From assembly GCA_020698575.1 (NCBI GenBank), contig CM036244.1, positions 5,175,146 through 5,239,145 of the forward strand: a stretch of 64,000 nucleotides of DNA. Direction: 5' to 3'. Every line of letters begins with the position of its first letter. Positions within the stretch are counted from its first letter, which is position 1. The DNA is from Bostrychus sinensis. Taxonomy: Eukaryota > Chordata > Actinopteri > Gobiiformes > Eleotridae. Below are positions 31,747-45,141 of the stretch, in pieces. The notes under the pieces are model-generated. The model was not told the origin of the DNA, did no database searches, and saw nothing but the letters and a program-made list of their open reading frames with translations. A program made the translations under genes and the position numbers.

Positions 31747-33273
31747 ATCCATCCATCTTCTTCCGCTTTATCCAGGGCTGGGTCGCAGGGGCAGCAGTCT
31801 AAGCAGAGATGCCCAGACTTCCCTCTCCACAGACACGTCCTCCCGCTCTACTGGGGGGACCCCAAGGCGTTCCCAGGCTGAGAGACATAGTTCCCTCCAG
31901 CGTGTCCTAGGTCTTCCCCAGGGCCTCCTCCCAGTGGGACATGAACACCTCCCCAGGGAGGCGTCCAGGAGGCATTCGGAACAGATGCCCGAGCCGCCTC
32001 AGCTGACTCCTCTCGATGTGGAGGAGCAGTGGCTCTACTCCGAGCCCCTCCCGTGTAACCGAGCTCCTCACCCTATCTCTAAGGGAGCGCCCAGCCACCC
32101 TGCTGGAGGAAACTCATTTCGGCCGCTTGTATCCGGGATCTTGTCCTTTCAGGTCATGACCCAAAGCTCATGACCATAGGTGAGAGTAGGAACGTAGATC
32201 GACCGGTAAATCGAGAGCTTTGCCTTTCGGCTCAGCTCCTTCTCTACCACAACAGACCGATACAACGACCGCATTACTGCAGATGCTGCACCGATCCGTC
32301 TGTCGATCTCACGCTCCATCCTTCCCTCACTCGTGAATAAGACCCCAAGATACTTGAACTCCTCCACTTGAGGCAGAAACTCCCCTCCAACCTGGAGAGG
32401 GCAAACCACCCTTTTCCGGTCGAGGACCATGGCCTCGGACTTGGAGGTGCTGATTCTCATCCCAGCCGCTTCACACTCGGCTGCAAACCGCCCCAGTGCA
32501 TGCTGAAGGTTTTGGCTTGATGAAGCCAACAGGACAACATCATCTGCAAAAAGCAGAGATGAAATCCTGTGGTTCCCAAACCAGACTCCCTCCGGCCCCT
32601 GGCTGCACCTAGAAATTCTGTCCATAAAAATAATGAACAGAACCGGTGACAAAGGGCAGCCCTGCCAGAGTCCAACATGCACTGGGAACAGGTCCTGACT
32701 TACAACCGGCAATGCGGACCAAGCTCCTGCTCCGGTCGTACAGGGACCAGGACAGCCCTTAGCAAAGGGCCCCGGACCCCATACTCCCAGAGCAACCCCG
32801 ACAGGATACCACGAGGGACATGGTCAAATGCTTTCTCCAAATGCACAAAACACATGTGGACAGGTTGGGCAAACTCCCATGAACCCTCAAGCACCCTATG
32901 GAGGGTATAGAGCTGGTCCACTGTTCCACGACCGGAGCAAAAACCGCATTGTTCCTCCTGAATCCGAGGTTCGACTATCGGCCGAATTCTCCTCTCCAGT
33001 ACCCTGGAATAGACTTTCCCAGGGAGGCTGAGGAGTGTGATCCCCCTGTAGTTGGAACACACCCTCCGGTCCCCCTTCTTAAAAAGAGGAACCACCACGG
33101 TCTGCCAGTCCAGAGGCACTGTCCCTGACCGCCACGCGATGTTGCAGAGACGTGTCAGCCACGACAGCCCCACAACATCCAGAGTCCTGAGGTACTCAGG
33201 ACGGATCTCATCCACCCCGGTGCCTTGCCACCGAGGAGCTTTTTAACCACCCCGGTGACTTCAGCTTGGGTGA
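31747..33273 (-). mobile_element. Rex3-like 3' half, unit 2
   Basis: The same truncated RT piece as 15067-16588, but with different lesions. The unit 1 nonsense codon is absent (reads CATGCTGAAGG), while frameshifts occur near 32694 and 32749 and at the TTTCAGGTCATG site (about 32150). The motif A Asp-to-His change is shared. Confidence 0.88.
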
Positions 33274-33385
33274 TTAACATGGTTGACAGCTTTCTGTAAT
33301 CAGAAAACTGTAGGAAACGATGAAAAGCGATCAGCATGATCCCGTTCATCAACAGGATCAGGTAGACCACCAGGTGAGTGCTGCA
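33274..33385 (-). pseudogene. Inverted OR fragment, unit 2/3
   Basis: Identical by eye to 16589-16700, with the same junctions. Confidence 0.9.
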
Positions 33386-33786
33386 AGCTGAACCGCTCCT
33401 TGAACCGCCACCTTATCGTGGTGGACGGGTTTGAGTGCTTGAGTGATCCTAGGAGCTATGTTGTCTGGGGCTTAATGCCCCTGGTAGGGTCTCCCATGGC
33501 AAACAGGTCCTAGGTGACGAGCCAGAATAAGACCAGGTTCAGAAGCCCCATATGATGAGCGTTAAAACAAGGTCCGTTACGTCGCCTGGATTGGCGTCAC
33601 CGGGGCCCCACCCTGGAGCCAGGCCTGGGGTTGGGGCTCGCAGGCGAGCGCCTGGTGGCCCGGTCTCCTCCCATGGGACCCGGCCGGGCCAAGCCCGAAA
33701 AGACTATGTGGGACCGCCTTCCTGTAGGCCCACCACCCGCAGGAAGGACCATAAGGGGCCGGTGCTTTGTGATTTGGGCGGCGGTC
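33386..33786 (+). mobile_element. Rex3-like 5' segment, unit 2/3
   Basis: Counterpart of 16701-17104. Confidence 0.6.
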
Positions 33787-33874
33787 AGAGGGTCAATGGG
33801 AAAAATGAATGGGAATTTTACTTCCAGAACCGGGCGTGGCCAGTCGCTGCTGAGGTCTATAATGATGTTACAAG

Positions 33875-34699
33875 CGACGCTTCACACAGTTCAACAGTAG
33901 CCTTCAAAGCTGGGGACAGTGTCCTGTACAACAACACGAGTGGAGGAGGGGCATTAAGGCTGCAAAGGCAGATTACGATTAGATTTTTAAGAGGAAAGTG
34001 GAGGATCACCTGGCCCAGACCTACTCAGGCAGGTCTGGCAGAGCATACAGCACTGGACAAACTTCAAAAGTGTTACATCTGATTCAGTGAACTCTGACCT
34101 CTGACCTCCTCTGGCAGAGGAACGAAGCCACTTCTTTGCTTTGAGGTGGAGCAGCCTGATACTGCCACAGAACTCTGCCAGACCCCCAGCCCTCACTCTC
34201 CAGAAACATCAAGCACCTGAGAGAGTCACTCCGAGGAAAGCAGCAGGCCCCAGTGGAGTTCTCAGGAAGGTACTGAAAGCTTTTGCCCAGCAGTCGGCGG
34301 ATGTCCTCACACAGATTTTCAAGCTCTCTTTGGCATAAGCAACCATCCCTCCCTGTCTCAGGTCAACAACCATAGTTCCAGTTGTTAAAAAGTCCTCCAC
34401 ACAGTCTAAATGACTTCAGACCCATTGCCTCTCCAGAGTGGACAGGATCCTAAAGTATCATCACCATCCTGCCCACCGCCTGTTTACTGCTCTGTGGGAG
34501 ACACTACGGCAGCATCAGGTCCAGGACCAACAGACTGGAAAACAGTTTTTTCCCGTGCTGTATGAAGCCATGATTTTTCTCTTGATATTGATGTGTTTGT
34601 GCGTGTGTCTGTGAATTAAAACTGAATGTCTAAGCACTTTACATTCAGTTTTAATTACGATGTTTTGTCTGTTCAAAGACAATAAATCTATTCTATTCT
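33875..34699 (+). mobile_element. Decayed LINE remnant, unit 3
   Basis: Counterpart of 215-1040. It shares small insertions with units 4 and 5 (CTGCCACAGAAC, CTCACACAGATT) that units 1 and 2 lack. Confidence 0.6.
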
Positions 34700-35743
34700 T
34701 TTACTTGCGCTTTTATGTGAAACTAAGCCAGCATGACTAAGTAATCTCCCTTTTGGATCAATAAGGTTTATCTATCTGTCTTATTTTCGACGGATGCTGC
34801 AGCCCGAAGTTGAACAGACCAGATGAAGTCAGTTTCGGGACCAGTGAAGAGGATTCGCGGTGTTTCCTCTGCAGTCCCTTCTGCGTGGCAGCCCACCAAG
34901 CCTATATCTTGGCCGCCATGGTAAAAAAACTCCCCTTTACATTCACCTGGGCCTGTAGCCTTGGTGGAGTTTCCATGCTTTTTAACATCAGTAAGAAGGC
35001 TGATAATGAGCCAATGTGGAGTAATAGATGTGTTTCGTGAGGTTGAACACCATTTAGTGTGAGTAAAAAGAAAGTATTTATATAGGTAGTGCACTTAACC
35101 ATGGTAGAAGCACAAACATTGCAGAGGTAGTGTCCAAATAAATAGGAGATTGTGGTCAGAGGCAGGCGTGGCTTTTGTTTACATCTCTCTGTACATGGCT
35201 TTTATCGCGTCTCTACTCCCATGTGAACTCTACAGGCTCTGGTCGGATACGTGGCGTACACGCAACACACTGTGAATTGGAGTATGCAAGAATACTGTGT
35301 TGGACACTTACTGCACATGCAACGAGTCAATTCAGTGTGGTTTAGGTGTAATCATTAAAAAAAAAAAAAAAAAAGAAACTATGAAATCCAGTAACAGAGC
35401 TGTGGGACTTAGGGGTGACCTCCACCCCACCACACGTCTGTATTTTACTTACTTTTTAAGGGTTTAGGGAACATTTTATTAAGGTCATTATATAATCAGG
35501 GCTACAAAAACCTCAGACAGTTGTAGAAAATGCTAAGTTTCCACAGTGTGAAAGGTCCTGATGTCATCTCAGTGTTAGAGGTGAATGTGAAATACAATAA
35601 AATAACATTTATATAAAAATAGACCTGAAGAAGCTTCATGGACACTATAGAAACCTCCTGGAAACAGATGCTCTCCTGCAGAGGCCACAGTAAAACTCAG
35701 TAAAGAATCCATCTAGGGAGGATGAGCTGATGACGGTTAAAGG
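34700..35743. other. Non-coding spacer and OR-A upstream region, unit 3
   Basis: Counterpart of 1041-2084; the region deleted in unit 2 is present here. No gene. Confidence 0.5.
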
Positions 35744-35836
35744 TTTATATAAATCCAAACTGAACTGAGAGAGTCCAGACTGAACCAGACTCAGGACTGG
35801 ACTCAGGACCAGTCTCAGGGTCAGACCGAGGAACAC
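35744..35836 (+). promoter_or_regulatory. OR-A promoter and exon 1, unit 3
   Basis: TATA box 35744-35755; donor GT at 35837; acceptor TTTCAG ends at 38936. The promoter looks intact although the coding exon it serves is frameshifted. Confidence 0.6.
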
Positions 35837-35879
35837 GTAAGACTCTTCTAATGTGTTTATGAATGGGAATAAATGTTAG

Positions 35880-36185
35880 AAGTAATGTTAAAATAATGTT
35901 AGAATACAGACTGTTCAGACCAGTTTAGACCTGGTCCAAATGTGGTTTAGACTTTTGTTTAGTCCTTGGGTTTAGTCCTGGTTTAGATCTCGATAGGTAC
36001 TTCTTCAGTCCTGGTTTAGAGCTGGTTTTAGATCTGGCTTAGACCCAGGGTTATTCCTGATTCAGTCCTGGTTTAGTCTTAGTTTAGTTCTGTTTTAGTC
36101 CCGGTATAGACCTTGGTTTAGTCCTGGTTAAGACTTTGTTTTAGACCTGGTTTAGTCCTTGCTTTTGTCTTGTTTTAGTCCTGGT
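35880..36185. repeat. CCTGGTTTAG minisatellite in OR-A intron, unit 3
   Basis: Counterpart of 2225-2525. Confidence 0.7.
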
Positions 36186-37019
36186 CCTGAGTAATATTGT
36201 GAATATATTTTGACTTAAGACCGAGGGAGGACCCAGCCTCCTCTGTGGTGGGCCCCAAACTGTGGAACACAGTCCAATGTTTTAGTCTGGTCTTAAGACC
36301 CACTGTTTTTCTCTGGCTTTTAACTCGCCCTGAGTTCTGTGGTCCTGTGTCTTTTATTGTTACATTTTTATTCATTTTATTGTCTTTACTTATTTATGGT
36401 TATTTCCTTGTACTGCTCTTATGTGTTTTTTCTGTTTTTTATATCAACAAGGACTGATAGAGCTTAATAGAGTAATATTGTAATATATTGTATTGTAATA
36501 TTGACTTTGTTTATAAAATGTGCTATAAATAAAGTGGATTGATTTATCACATGTGAAGTCAGGGCCTGAGCTGTAGAGGTTCCCTGTGGCTTTAGTTAGA
36601 TGGACTTTCAAAATAGTTACGGTTACGTTTCTTTGCACAAAAAATGTGTTCATAAAGAACATTAAGCTATTTAAACCAGCCTCTGTCATTATTATTATAT
36701 ACATATAAAATATCAAATGTTGTTTGTTTTTACCCTTTAAAAACACAAAAATGTAATTGAAAAATTAATGGTGTAATTATTGCAGCCTGGTGTATGTGAC
36801 AGATTACCAGTAAAATGTATTCGTATGCATTTTTGTATGAATCAAATACTCATGCTGTTAAATTACATGAATGATTTTTTGTTTACTTTTTATTTTTTAT
36901 ATCCATTAAACCAGCATCTATCCTTCTGATAAACATCAGATAATAATGGCATTATAGATATTTTGCCACGTTTTTGTCATTTTTGAAAAATGTGGTCAGT
37001 TCCATATCTTCACTGTATA
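36186..37019. other. OR-A intron, unit 3
   Basis: Counterpart of 2526-3361; nothing recognised. Confidence 0.5.
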
Positions 37020-38597
37020 CAGTGGGGCAAAAAGGTATTTAGTCAGCCACCAATTGTGCAAGTTCTCCCACTTAAAAAGATGAGAGAGGCCAGTAATTTT
37101 CATCATAGGTTTACCTCAACTATGAGAGATGAGAAAAAAAATCCAGAAAATCACATTGTCTGATTTTTAAAGAATTTATTTGCAACTTATGGTGGAAAAT
37201 AAGTATTTGGTCAATAACAAAAGCTCAGTCTCAGTACTTTGTTATATACCCTTTGTTGGCAATGACAGAGGTCAAATGTTTTCTCTAAGTATTCACAAGG
37301 TTTTCACAAACTGTTGCTGGTATTTTGGCCCATTCCTCCTGCAGATCTCCTCTAGAGCAGTGATGTTTTGGGGCTGTTGCTGGGCAACACGGACTTTCAA
37401 CTCCCTCCAAGATTTTCTATGGGGTTGAGATCTGGAGACTGGCTAGGCCACTCCAGGACCTTGAAATGCTTCTTACGAAGCCACTCCTTCGTTACGCGGG
37501 CAGTGTGTTTGGGATCATTGTCCTGCTGAAAGACCCAGCCACGTTTCATCTTCAATGTCCTTGCTGATGGAAGGAGGTTTTCACTCAAAATCTGACGATA
37601 CATGGCCCCATTCATTCTTTCCTTTACACGGATCAGTCGTCCTGGTCCCTTTGCTGAAAAACAGCCCCAAAGCATGATGTTCCCACCCCCATGCTTTACA
37701 GTAGGTATGGTGTTTTTTGGATGCAACTCAGCATTCTTTCTCCTCCAAACACGACGAGTAGAGTTTTTACCAAAAAGTTCTATTTTGGTTTCATCTGATC
37801 ATATGACATTCTCCCAATCCTCTTCTGGATCATCCAAATGCTCTGTAGCAAACTTCAGACGGCCTGCACATGTCCTGGCTTTAGCAGGGGACACGTCTGG
37901 CACTGCAGCAGGCGTAGTGTGTTACTGATGGTAGCCTTTGTTACTTTGGTCCCAGCTCTCTGCAGGTCATTCACTAGGTCCCCCGTGTGGTTCTGGGATT
38001 TTTGCTCACCGTTCTTGTGATCATTTTGACCACGGGGTGAGATCTTGCGGGGAGCCCCAGATCGAGGGAGATTATCAGTGGTCTTGTATGTCTTCCATTT
38101 CCTAATAATTGCTCCCACAGTTGATTTCTTCACACCAAGCTGCTTACCTATTGCAGATTCAGTCTTCCCAGCCTGGTGCAGGTCTACAATTTTGTTTCTG
38201 GTGTCCTTTGACAGCTCTTTGGTCTTGGCCACAGTGGAGTTTGGAGTGGGACTGTTTGAGGTTGTGGACAGGTGTCTTTTATATAGATAACCAGTTCAAA
38301 CAGGTGCCATTAATACAGGTAACGAGTGGAGGACAGAGGAGCCTCTTACAGAAGAAGTTACAGGTCTGTGAGAGACACAAATCTTGTTTGTTTGTAGGTG
38401 AACAAATACTTATTTTCCACCATAATTTGCAAATAAATTCTTTAAAAATCAGACAATGTGATTTTCTGGATTTTTTTTCTCATTTTGTCTCTCATAGTTG
38501 AGGTTTACCTATGATGAAAATTACAGGCCTCTCTCATCTTTTTAAGTGGGAGAACTTGCACAATTGGTGGCTGAATAAATACTTTTTTGCCCCACTG
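37020..38597 (-). mobile_element. Tc1-like transposon, 1578 bp, unit 3
   Basis: Same TA-flanked site as in units 1 and 2. Confidence 0.95.
37231..38232 (-). pseudogene. Tc1 transposase pseudogene, unit 3
   Basis: 125 open codons from MAKTKELSKD (38232) are followed by a frameshift. DDE part: the second Asp (FQQDNDPKH) and Glu (LNPIENL) are in frame. The shared one-base loss after PIENL stops the frame near 37397. Confidence 0.9.
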
Positions 38598-38940
38598 TAG
38601 GTGCTGCTGCACACCTCCCTTGTTCTTACAAAAACTCAGGTCAAAACTTTTTTACATCTTTCCTCGATACTCGCACACTCACACAACCCTGAGGCCTCAG
38701 AGCTCAGAGGGCAGGATACAGTGCCCCCTAATGGAAACAAAAAATTACGTCATAAGGAAGAAAATACTTCAGAGCACACATTTAAAGCCAGAGGGCACAG
38801 ATGAAGTAGAGACATGAGAAGGTGCATGTTTTATACTTTTTATTGGAGCAGGGTCAATATTTCCACCAAAAGCCCACTGCGTCGTAGTGAAAAAGGCTTT
38901 ACAGTGACTGCTCTGGACTCCTTCTCTTTGTTTCAGGTCT

Positions 38941-39890
38941 ATGGAGAACCTGACGTCCAACCTGTTCCTGCTCCAGTTGGAAGGACTCCAAGAACTTCCC
39001 AGAACAGCTTCCTCCCCATCTTCATCTACTTCCTCGTCTCCTACATCTTCATCATGGTCGCTAACATCGGGATCTCCCTGCTAATCGTCTGCGACAGAAA
39101 GCTGCACCAGCCCATGTACATTTTACTGTGTAACCTCTTCGTCTGTGACATTGTTGTCAGTACGCACATAATCCCTCGTCTGCTCTACGACATGCTCAAA
39201 TCTCCCTCAGAACGTACGATTTCTTATCCTGAATGTGTAACTCAGGCGTTCCTTGCTCATGTTTTTGGTACCTCCTCCTACACCATCCTCATGATCATGG
39301 CGTTCGATCGCTACGTCGCTATCTGTAACCCGCTACGTTACACTGTCATTATGACCAACAAAATGTTAATAAAGCTAACCGTGTTTGCGTGGGGAGTAGC
39401 TTTTGTTTTGGTGGGGATTCTCATCGGGCTAACGGTGAGGCTAAGTCGATGCAGGACACTGATCACAAACCCGTACTGTGACAACCCTTCACTTTTCAAA
39501 CTCTCCTGTGAAAGTACTTTCATTAACAATGTTTATGGATTGCTTTTTACTGTACTTTTGTTGTCATCATCCATCGGGAGCATGGTTCTGACGTATTCAA
39601 AGATCACCATTGTGTGTCTGACCAATAAGAACTTGTCTCTGAACCGTAAAGCCTTACAGACCTGCAGCACTCACCTGGTGGTCTACCTGATCATGTTGGT
39701 GAGCGGGATCGTGCTGATCGCTCTTCATCGTTTCCCACAGTTTTCTGATTACAGAAAGCTGTCAGGCATGTTAATGTTCCCGATTCCGGGAAGTGTGAAC
39801 CCGATCATTTACGGAGTTCAGTCCAGAGACATACGGAGGATCTGGAGCAGAGCCTTCCACTGCAGGAAGTGTTCTGTGTGGAGGAAGTGA
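38941..39890 (+). pseudogene. Olfactory receptor, A type, N-terminal frameshift (unit 3)
   Basis: From the normal start (38941, four bases after acceptor TTTCAG) the frame is shifted +2 after codon 16, where GTCGTT of the intact A copy is replaced by CAAGAACT (about 38987-38994). Translation then ends at 39082-39084 after 47 residues. The rest of the receptor is open to 39890 with LHQPMY, MAFDRYVAICNPLRY, KALQTCSTHL and NPIIYG. Its frame stays open leftward through the acceptor to an ATG at 38814, which would give 358 residues with an unrelated leader encoded by normally intronic sequence. An internal Met in TM1 (39054) would give a shortened receptor. Unusual residues (AFLAHVFGTSSYTIL) and B-like residues (DNPSLF, GLLFTVLL) suggest gene conversion. 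Called a pseudogene; a rescued product cannot be excluded without transcript data. Confidence 0.8.
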
Positions 39891-40038
39891 CTGGATTGTC
39901 AGATTGATAAACTGAAGCTGGACAAATTGTTGGCAGGACACTGAACTGTAACTTTCTATTATTCATGTTAACGCTCATCCATATTATAGCACTACATTAT
40001 CCTTTACCCCACCTGTGTGTATGTAGTGTATATTCTTA

Positions 40039-41053
40039 TGCTGCCTTCATGATACATCAGAATCTCGGAAGTCCCGACTAAAAAAGCCAACTTACGAAAA
40101 ACGTCCGTTCACGAGTTCAGCTTGGAAAACTCACGTGGATTAGCACAATAACAACAAAACCACTAGTACTGAGTAATGAGTTATTGATATCATGAAATGT
40201 TTGTGAGGCTCATATTTACTCCATGTTATTTGAACTATGTCCTTACATAGTGAGTTGAAGCTTTAAGACGGAGTCTATAGGAGCCCCTTTTGTTAAGCTA
40301 AATTTGAACTGCGCAGCTGTTTACCTTGGGGGGTCCCATTTTAAGCTAAAGTTAACAGTTATTTATGATGGGCACCTGGCTCTGCTCCCATCTTGCCTTT
40401 TTTGGTACTTCTGCAACTTGATTTTGTCAGTTCTAAAGTTAACTCCTTAAAACGATTGACTCATGGCCATGCTTCAACATGGCCTTTTTAGTAAAGAAAG
40501 TGTTTTCTCTCATGTTGATTGGTTCATAACTATGCTGTGGAACCTACTTAAACCTTTGTGAGCCGATCCTGCGTGGTCGGAGAGTTATCTATTGCCTGTG
40601 AGATGATTGTCCGAACCTGAGCTCAGAATAAACCAGCCTGAATCTTTTTCTACCTTGGCCTCGTTCTTCCTCAATCCTTTCGTTCAACTTGATAACAGTT
40701 ATATCAGGTGATGTTTCTGTTACTACTTTAGTTATTTACTGATAAATAAACATTCAGAGATGTTTCTGCAGAGCTGTAGCACTGAGAACTTCATTCATTT
40801 TATAAAGATGAGGACATTTTTGCAGAAGTATGAGATCTCTTGTTTTAAAAAACGATTCTTTCCGTGTTAGTAACCACACTGTTTACCTCTCACAGAGGGA
40901 GGCCGAGGATTGTGACGTCAACTCAGGAACTTGGAGTCCAACACTTCCGCACGAGTTTCCGAGCAAAAATTTCGACCCGAGACAGCGTTCAAGGCCGTTT
41001 TTCTGACTCGGAGGTCGGAATTTCCAAGATTCCAATGTATCATGAAGGCAGCA
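40039..41053. mobile_element. TIR element (non-autonomous), unit 3
   Basis: Counterpart of 6379-7393, with intact ends and TTA flanks. Confidence 0.7.
40291..40697 (+). mobile_element. LTR-like insert, unit 3
   Basis: Counterpart of 6631-7037. Confidence 0.4.
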
Positions 41054-41619
41054 TTATTTACTCATTATATAAACTCTGTCCGCTCATGCACCTGTTTGGT
41101 TCTGCTGCTGCCCGACTTTATTTATGTATTTTTTTCTTTCAGCATCTTCAACACTGCACATTTCATGCACACACACATCTTTGTACCTCCACAACCACAC
41201 TACAGACCCACATATTGTATAATTATTTGTGTTTATTTCATCTACTTGTTTTCCACTTAATGTTTTCCATGTCTCTCGATCTGTTTGTCTGTGGAGCCAG
41301 GGTTGTAACAATGCGGGGGCTCATCGTTTGACCCGGTTTTGGTGCGTGCACGTTTTATCGCATTATTTTTAGTAAAGTTTTTTTTTTTTCCCTTCATTTT
41401 TTATTGTTCTTTGCTTGGCGTTTCAGCGTGTGTCCCGGTCCTGGGGATGGGATTAAATGTTCTCTTCGTTCCTTTGCATAAAGTGTCTCTCGCCTGTGAA
41501 CTGTTTGTGGTGACGCCGCGCTGGCTCTGCGTCCTGTGTTACCGACTGAAGGTGTCTCAGTTATCACTGCTAAACCTTTTTAGACTTTAAAGCTGTTTCC
41601 ACTGAGTCCAGTCGCTGCT

Positions 41620-42234
41620 GTGTCTGAACCATTGGAGCATCTAATTATCGACTGTGTGGAACCTTTGCCCAAGAACAAGTCTGGTTCATGTTATTTGTTA
41701 AGTGTTATGTGCCGGAGCACTCGATGCCCTGCTGCCTATCTGTTACGCACAATAACTGCTAAATCTGTGGCACATGCGCTTACTCAGTTTATCTTTGTGT
41801 GTGGCATTCTGAAAACAATCCAGTCTGACCAGGGCACTAACTTCTCTTCAGTTTTGAAGCAGCTCTGGGTGCGAGACGATCGGGCGACAGCTCACCCTGC
41901 TGAGAGCCAGGGGGCGCTGGAGCGTTTCCATCAGACCTTAAAGTACGGAGCTGGGGAAAGACTGGGAGGAGAGTCTGCCTTGGTCAATGCTAATAAATCT
42001 ACTTCAAATGTTTTCTGTGTCTCCCGATCTCTGGGTCTGAGGACGAGTATCGTCAGAGGCAGGCTCCAAAAGTTCCCTGTGATATTTGTGTTTGTGTATG
42101 GGAGGGGACAGAAGTGTAAAATGATTTTGGAAGGAGGTTTTGTTGCAGTGGGCCTTCCACACTGCACTGAGCAGGACCTGATTGAACCACATCATCCCCG
42201 GGGTCCACTCGCCTTCAGGAATGGGTCCATTTGA
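41620..42234 (+). pseudogene. Gypsy-type integrase remnant, unit 3
   Basis: Same protein as the unit 2 copy, including the shortened catalytic spacing and the unrelated C-terminal half. Confidence 0.75.
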
Positions 42235-42923
42235 TCCACGAGCAACCAAGAAAGCAAAAAAAAAACCTGATCTGTCAAAAAGACAGTGTCATAAAAAAAC
42301 ATTCATATTCAACTAATTACTTTTCACAATGTGTTTGACTATAACTTAGGTTTTGTAACATTTCATCATTAAAGCAGCAAAAAAAACTGTATTACAGTCT
42401 AATGCACTGTTGCTTTTAAGCTTTGTATGAAATCACATTAACGTTCTCAAATATACAGTAATTAATAAATCTTTGCTTTAAAATGCAGAAAAAACAACAG
42501 AACATCTGCTCTCTGAGTTACAGATGCAATAACTTTAATAATCACAAATAAACAATGTAAATATGTTAAATAAATGCAATGCAGATCAAAGCCTTAAACC
42601 TGAACAACAGCCTGCCTCAGGAACAGCCCTGCTGGGAGCACAACATGACGCTGCCTCAAAACCTCACATTTCAACAACTAAAGGAAAACAAGAAGACCAA
42701 AATATTATTTTTTAAGCTCACTGCCTCTTTTTACAGTGTAGCTGTCAGGGGTCACCGTGAGGCTCTGGCTTCATCTGGGTTTCCTGTTAGCAAGTGAGCT
42801 AGCCTCTGAGCTAACTTCAGTTAAATGTCTCAGAAACACTTTTCTCTCACAGCAGGGATGATAACACACCACCCCATCCTGCAATACATCTCACTGTCCG
42901 CTGAATATCTGCTTTATCTGTGC
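42235..42923. other. Non-coding spacer, nothing recognised, unit 3
   Basis: Counterpart of 8575-9265. Confidence 0.5.
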
Positions 42924-42988
42924 TATATTTACCGTATTTTTATCATATATTTATCATATATTTACCATATATTTATTGTTTATTTGTA
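42924..42988. repeat. Small 11-bp minisatellite, unit 3
   Basis: Same as 25513-25577, including the TATTGTTTATTTG variant at its right end. Confidence 0.75.
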
Positions 42989-44461
42989 GGGTACATATAT
43001 AAAAATATATACACTGAACTAAGACAAAGATTAAGAGTAATAACTCTGCATTGGTACCAGTTAGCCTTGCGCTAACGTGCAGATTAAAACACCTAAACTA
43101 ATGTCTTAAGAGGGAAGGGTTGACCAGGAGGGACTCACTTTAATAGATAAAGATCACCAAACTCAACTTAATTTAGATTAAGTATAACGTTTATTTACAC
43201 AACAAGGTGGAATAGTGTACTGAGGCACAGGTAAATATTGAAAGGAATGTAATTATGAATAGAACCGTTACGCAGAATTATTGATTACCTAATGATGAAT
43301 TGCAGTGGAGTAAGTAATAAATTGACTTATTAAATTATTGGAAATTTAGGAATAAGGGAGTAGACTCTGAGACTATAAGCCAACTTTGTCAACATATACA
43401 ACACTGGTCTACCGTCTTCGGAGCAGGAGGGGAAGGCGGTGACGACAGCCAGCCTCCGGGTTCAGCCAGGGGCTCGGATGTTGTTCTTTGTCCTTTAGAG
43501 CCGCGGGGTGTAGCAGGGCTGGTGTTCCCGGCTCCAAACAGCGGTTCGTGGTGTGTCCTCCAAGCTCCACAGCCAGTCGCCAGGTGTCCGTTATGTTGAA
43601 CAGGAGCGTGATGCCGCTCAGGGAGAGTTTAGCTGTTGTCAGCGTAAGGCAGCGTCAAAGTCTCAGAGTATGGCAAATGTCCCTTTTAATGCCAAATGAA
43701 AAATTCAATAAAAATCCTTTCACAGCGATTCGAAACTTTAGAAGTATAACTTCTTAAATTAGCTGCTTTGGTCAAGGCAGCGATTGTTAAAACTGGCGGA
43801 CGTTGCGCGGCGCGAGGCTTTTCAAAATAAACTACAAAAATGATACTCGAACAAAAGTTTGGGCGACTTATTGTGAAAAGATGTTATCACCGGCAAGGTG
43901 AACTTAACGCAACAAAAAATGACGAGAAGAAAAGAAAAATTAAACTTAAAAGACGAAGGAGAGACGGAGACGAGACAAAGACAAGACGAAGACTAGACTA
44001 AAGACTAAAAGACTGAGGAATGTGGGCCGCACCCCAAGATAAGACTGGAGTAAAAGGGGTGTCCCTGGTTCGTCCCTCTGAACTGATAGTGGAGGGGATT
44101 CAAATTACCTCTGCTAGACACAAAGTAAATGTCATAAAAAGAAATGTGTCTTACTCCACTTCAATTTACGCACCTTTAAAAACATGTTACATTTAACAGT
44201 TTGCACAAAACATAGCTATGACATTTTCCTGTAAAGTAACATGTTAATGCATATAAAGTCTTTTAAACAGATGGGATGTGCCAGGTCTCTGGTTCTTATC
44301 AGAGAAGAGAGGAGGCCTCTTCTGGCACATTTATTGGTCTGCAGTTCGTATAGGACAGATTTATGTCTTTGTTTTGCATCCTTGGTGGGTAAGAGCAGAC
44401 TTCTCGTCTCCTAAAGGAATGTCCATTTTTGATAGAATTTCAGCAGTGGTCCAGATCTCCT
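42989..44461. other. Unidentified 1.47-kb segment, unit 3
   Basis: Counterpart of 9353-10827. The purine-rich stretch here has the unit 1 form (GACTAGACTAAAGACTAAAAG). Confidence 0.4.
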
Positions 44462-45141
44462 ACATATTTATCGTACATTTACCATATATTTACCGTATAT
44501 TTACCGTATATTTATTGTACATTTACCATATATTTACCGTATATTTACCGTATATTTATCGTACATTTACCGTACATTTACCATATATTTACCGTATATT
44601 TATCGTACATTTATCTTATATTTACCGTATATTTATCGTATATTTATCATATATTTATCATATATTTATTGTATATTTATCGTATATTTATCATATATTT
44701 ATCGTATATTTATCATATATTGATCGTATATTTATTGTACATTTATCGTATATTTACCATATATTTATCGTATATTTATCATATATTTATTGTATATTTA
44801 TCGTATATTTATCATATATTTATAGTATATTTACCGTATATTTATCGTATATTTGTTGTATATTTACCGTCTATTTATCGTCTATTTACCATATATTTAT
44901 CGTAAATTTATCGTAAATTTATCGTATATTTATCGTATATTTACCGTATATTTATCGTATATTTATCGTATATTTATCGTACATTTATCGTACATTTACC
45001 GTATATTTATGATATATTGACCGTATATTTATCGTATATTTATCGTATATTTATTGTATATATTTATCGTAAATTTATCGTATATTTATCGTATATTTAT
45101 TGTATATATTTATCGTATATTTATCGTATATTTATCGTACA
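44462..45141. repeat. 11-bp minisatellite, longest allele (about 62 copies), unit 3
   Basis: Copy order nearly matches unit 2, with a few T/C differences and an extra unit or two at the right side. Confidence 0.95.
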
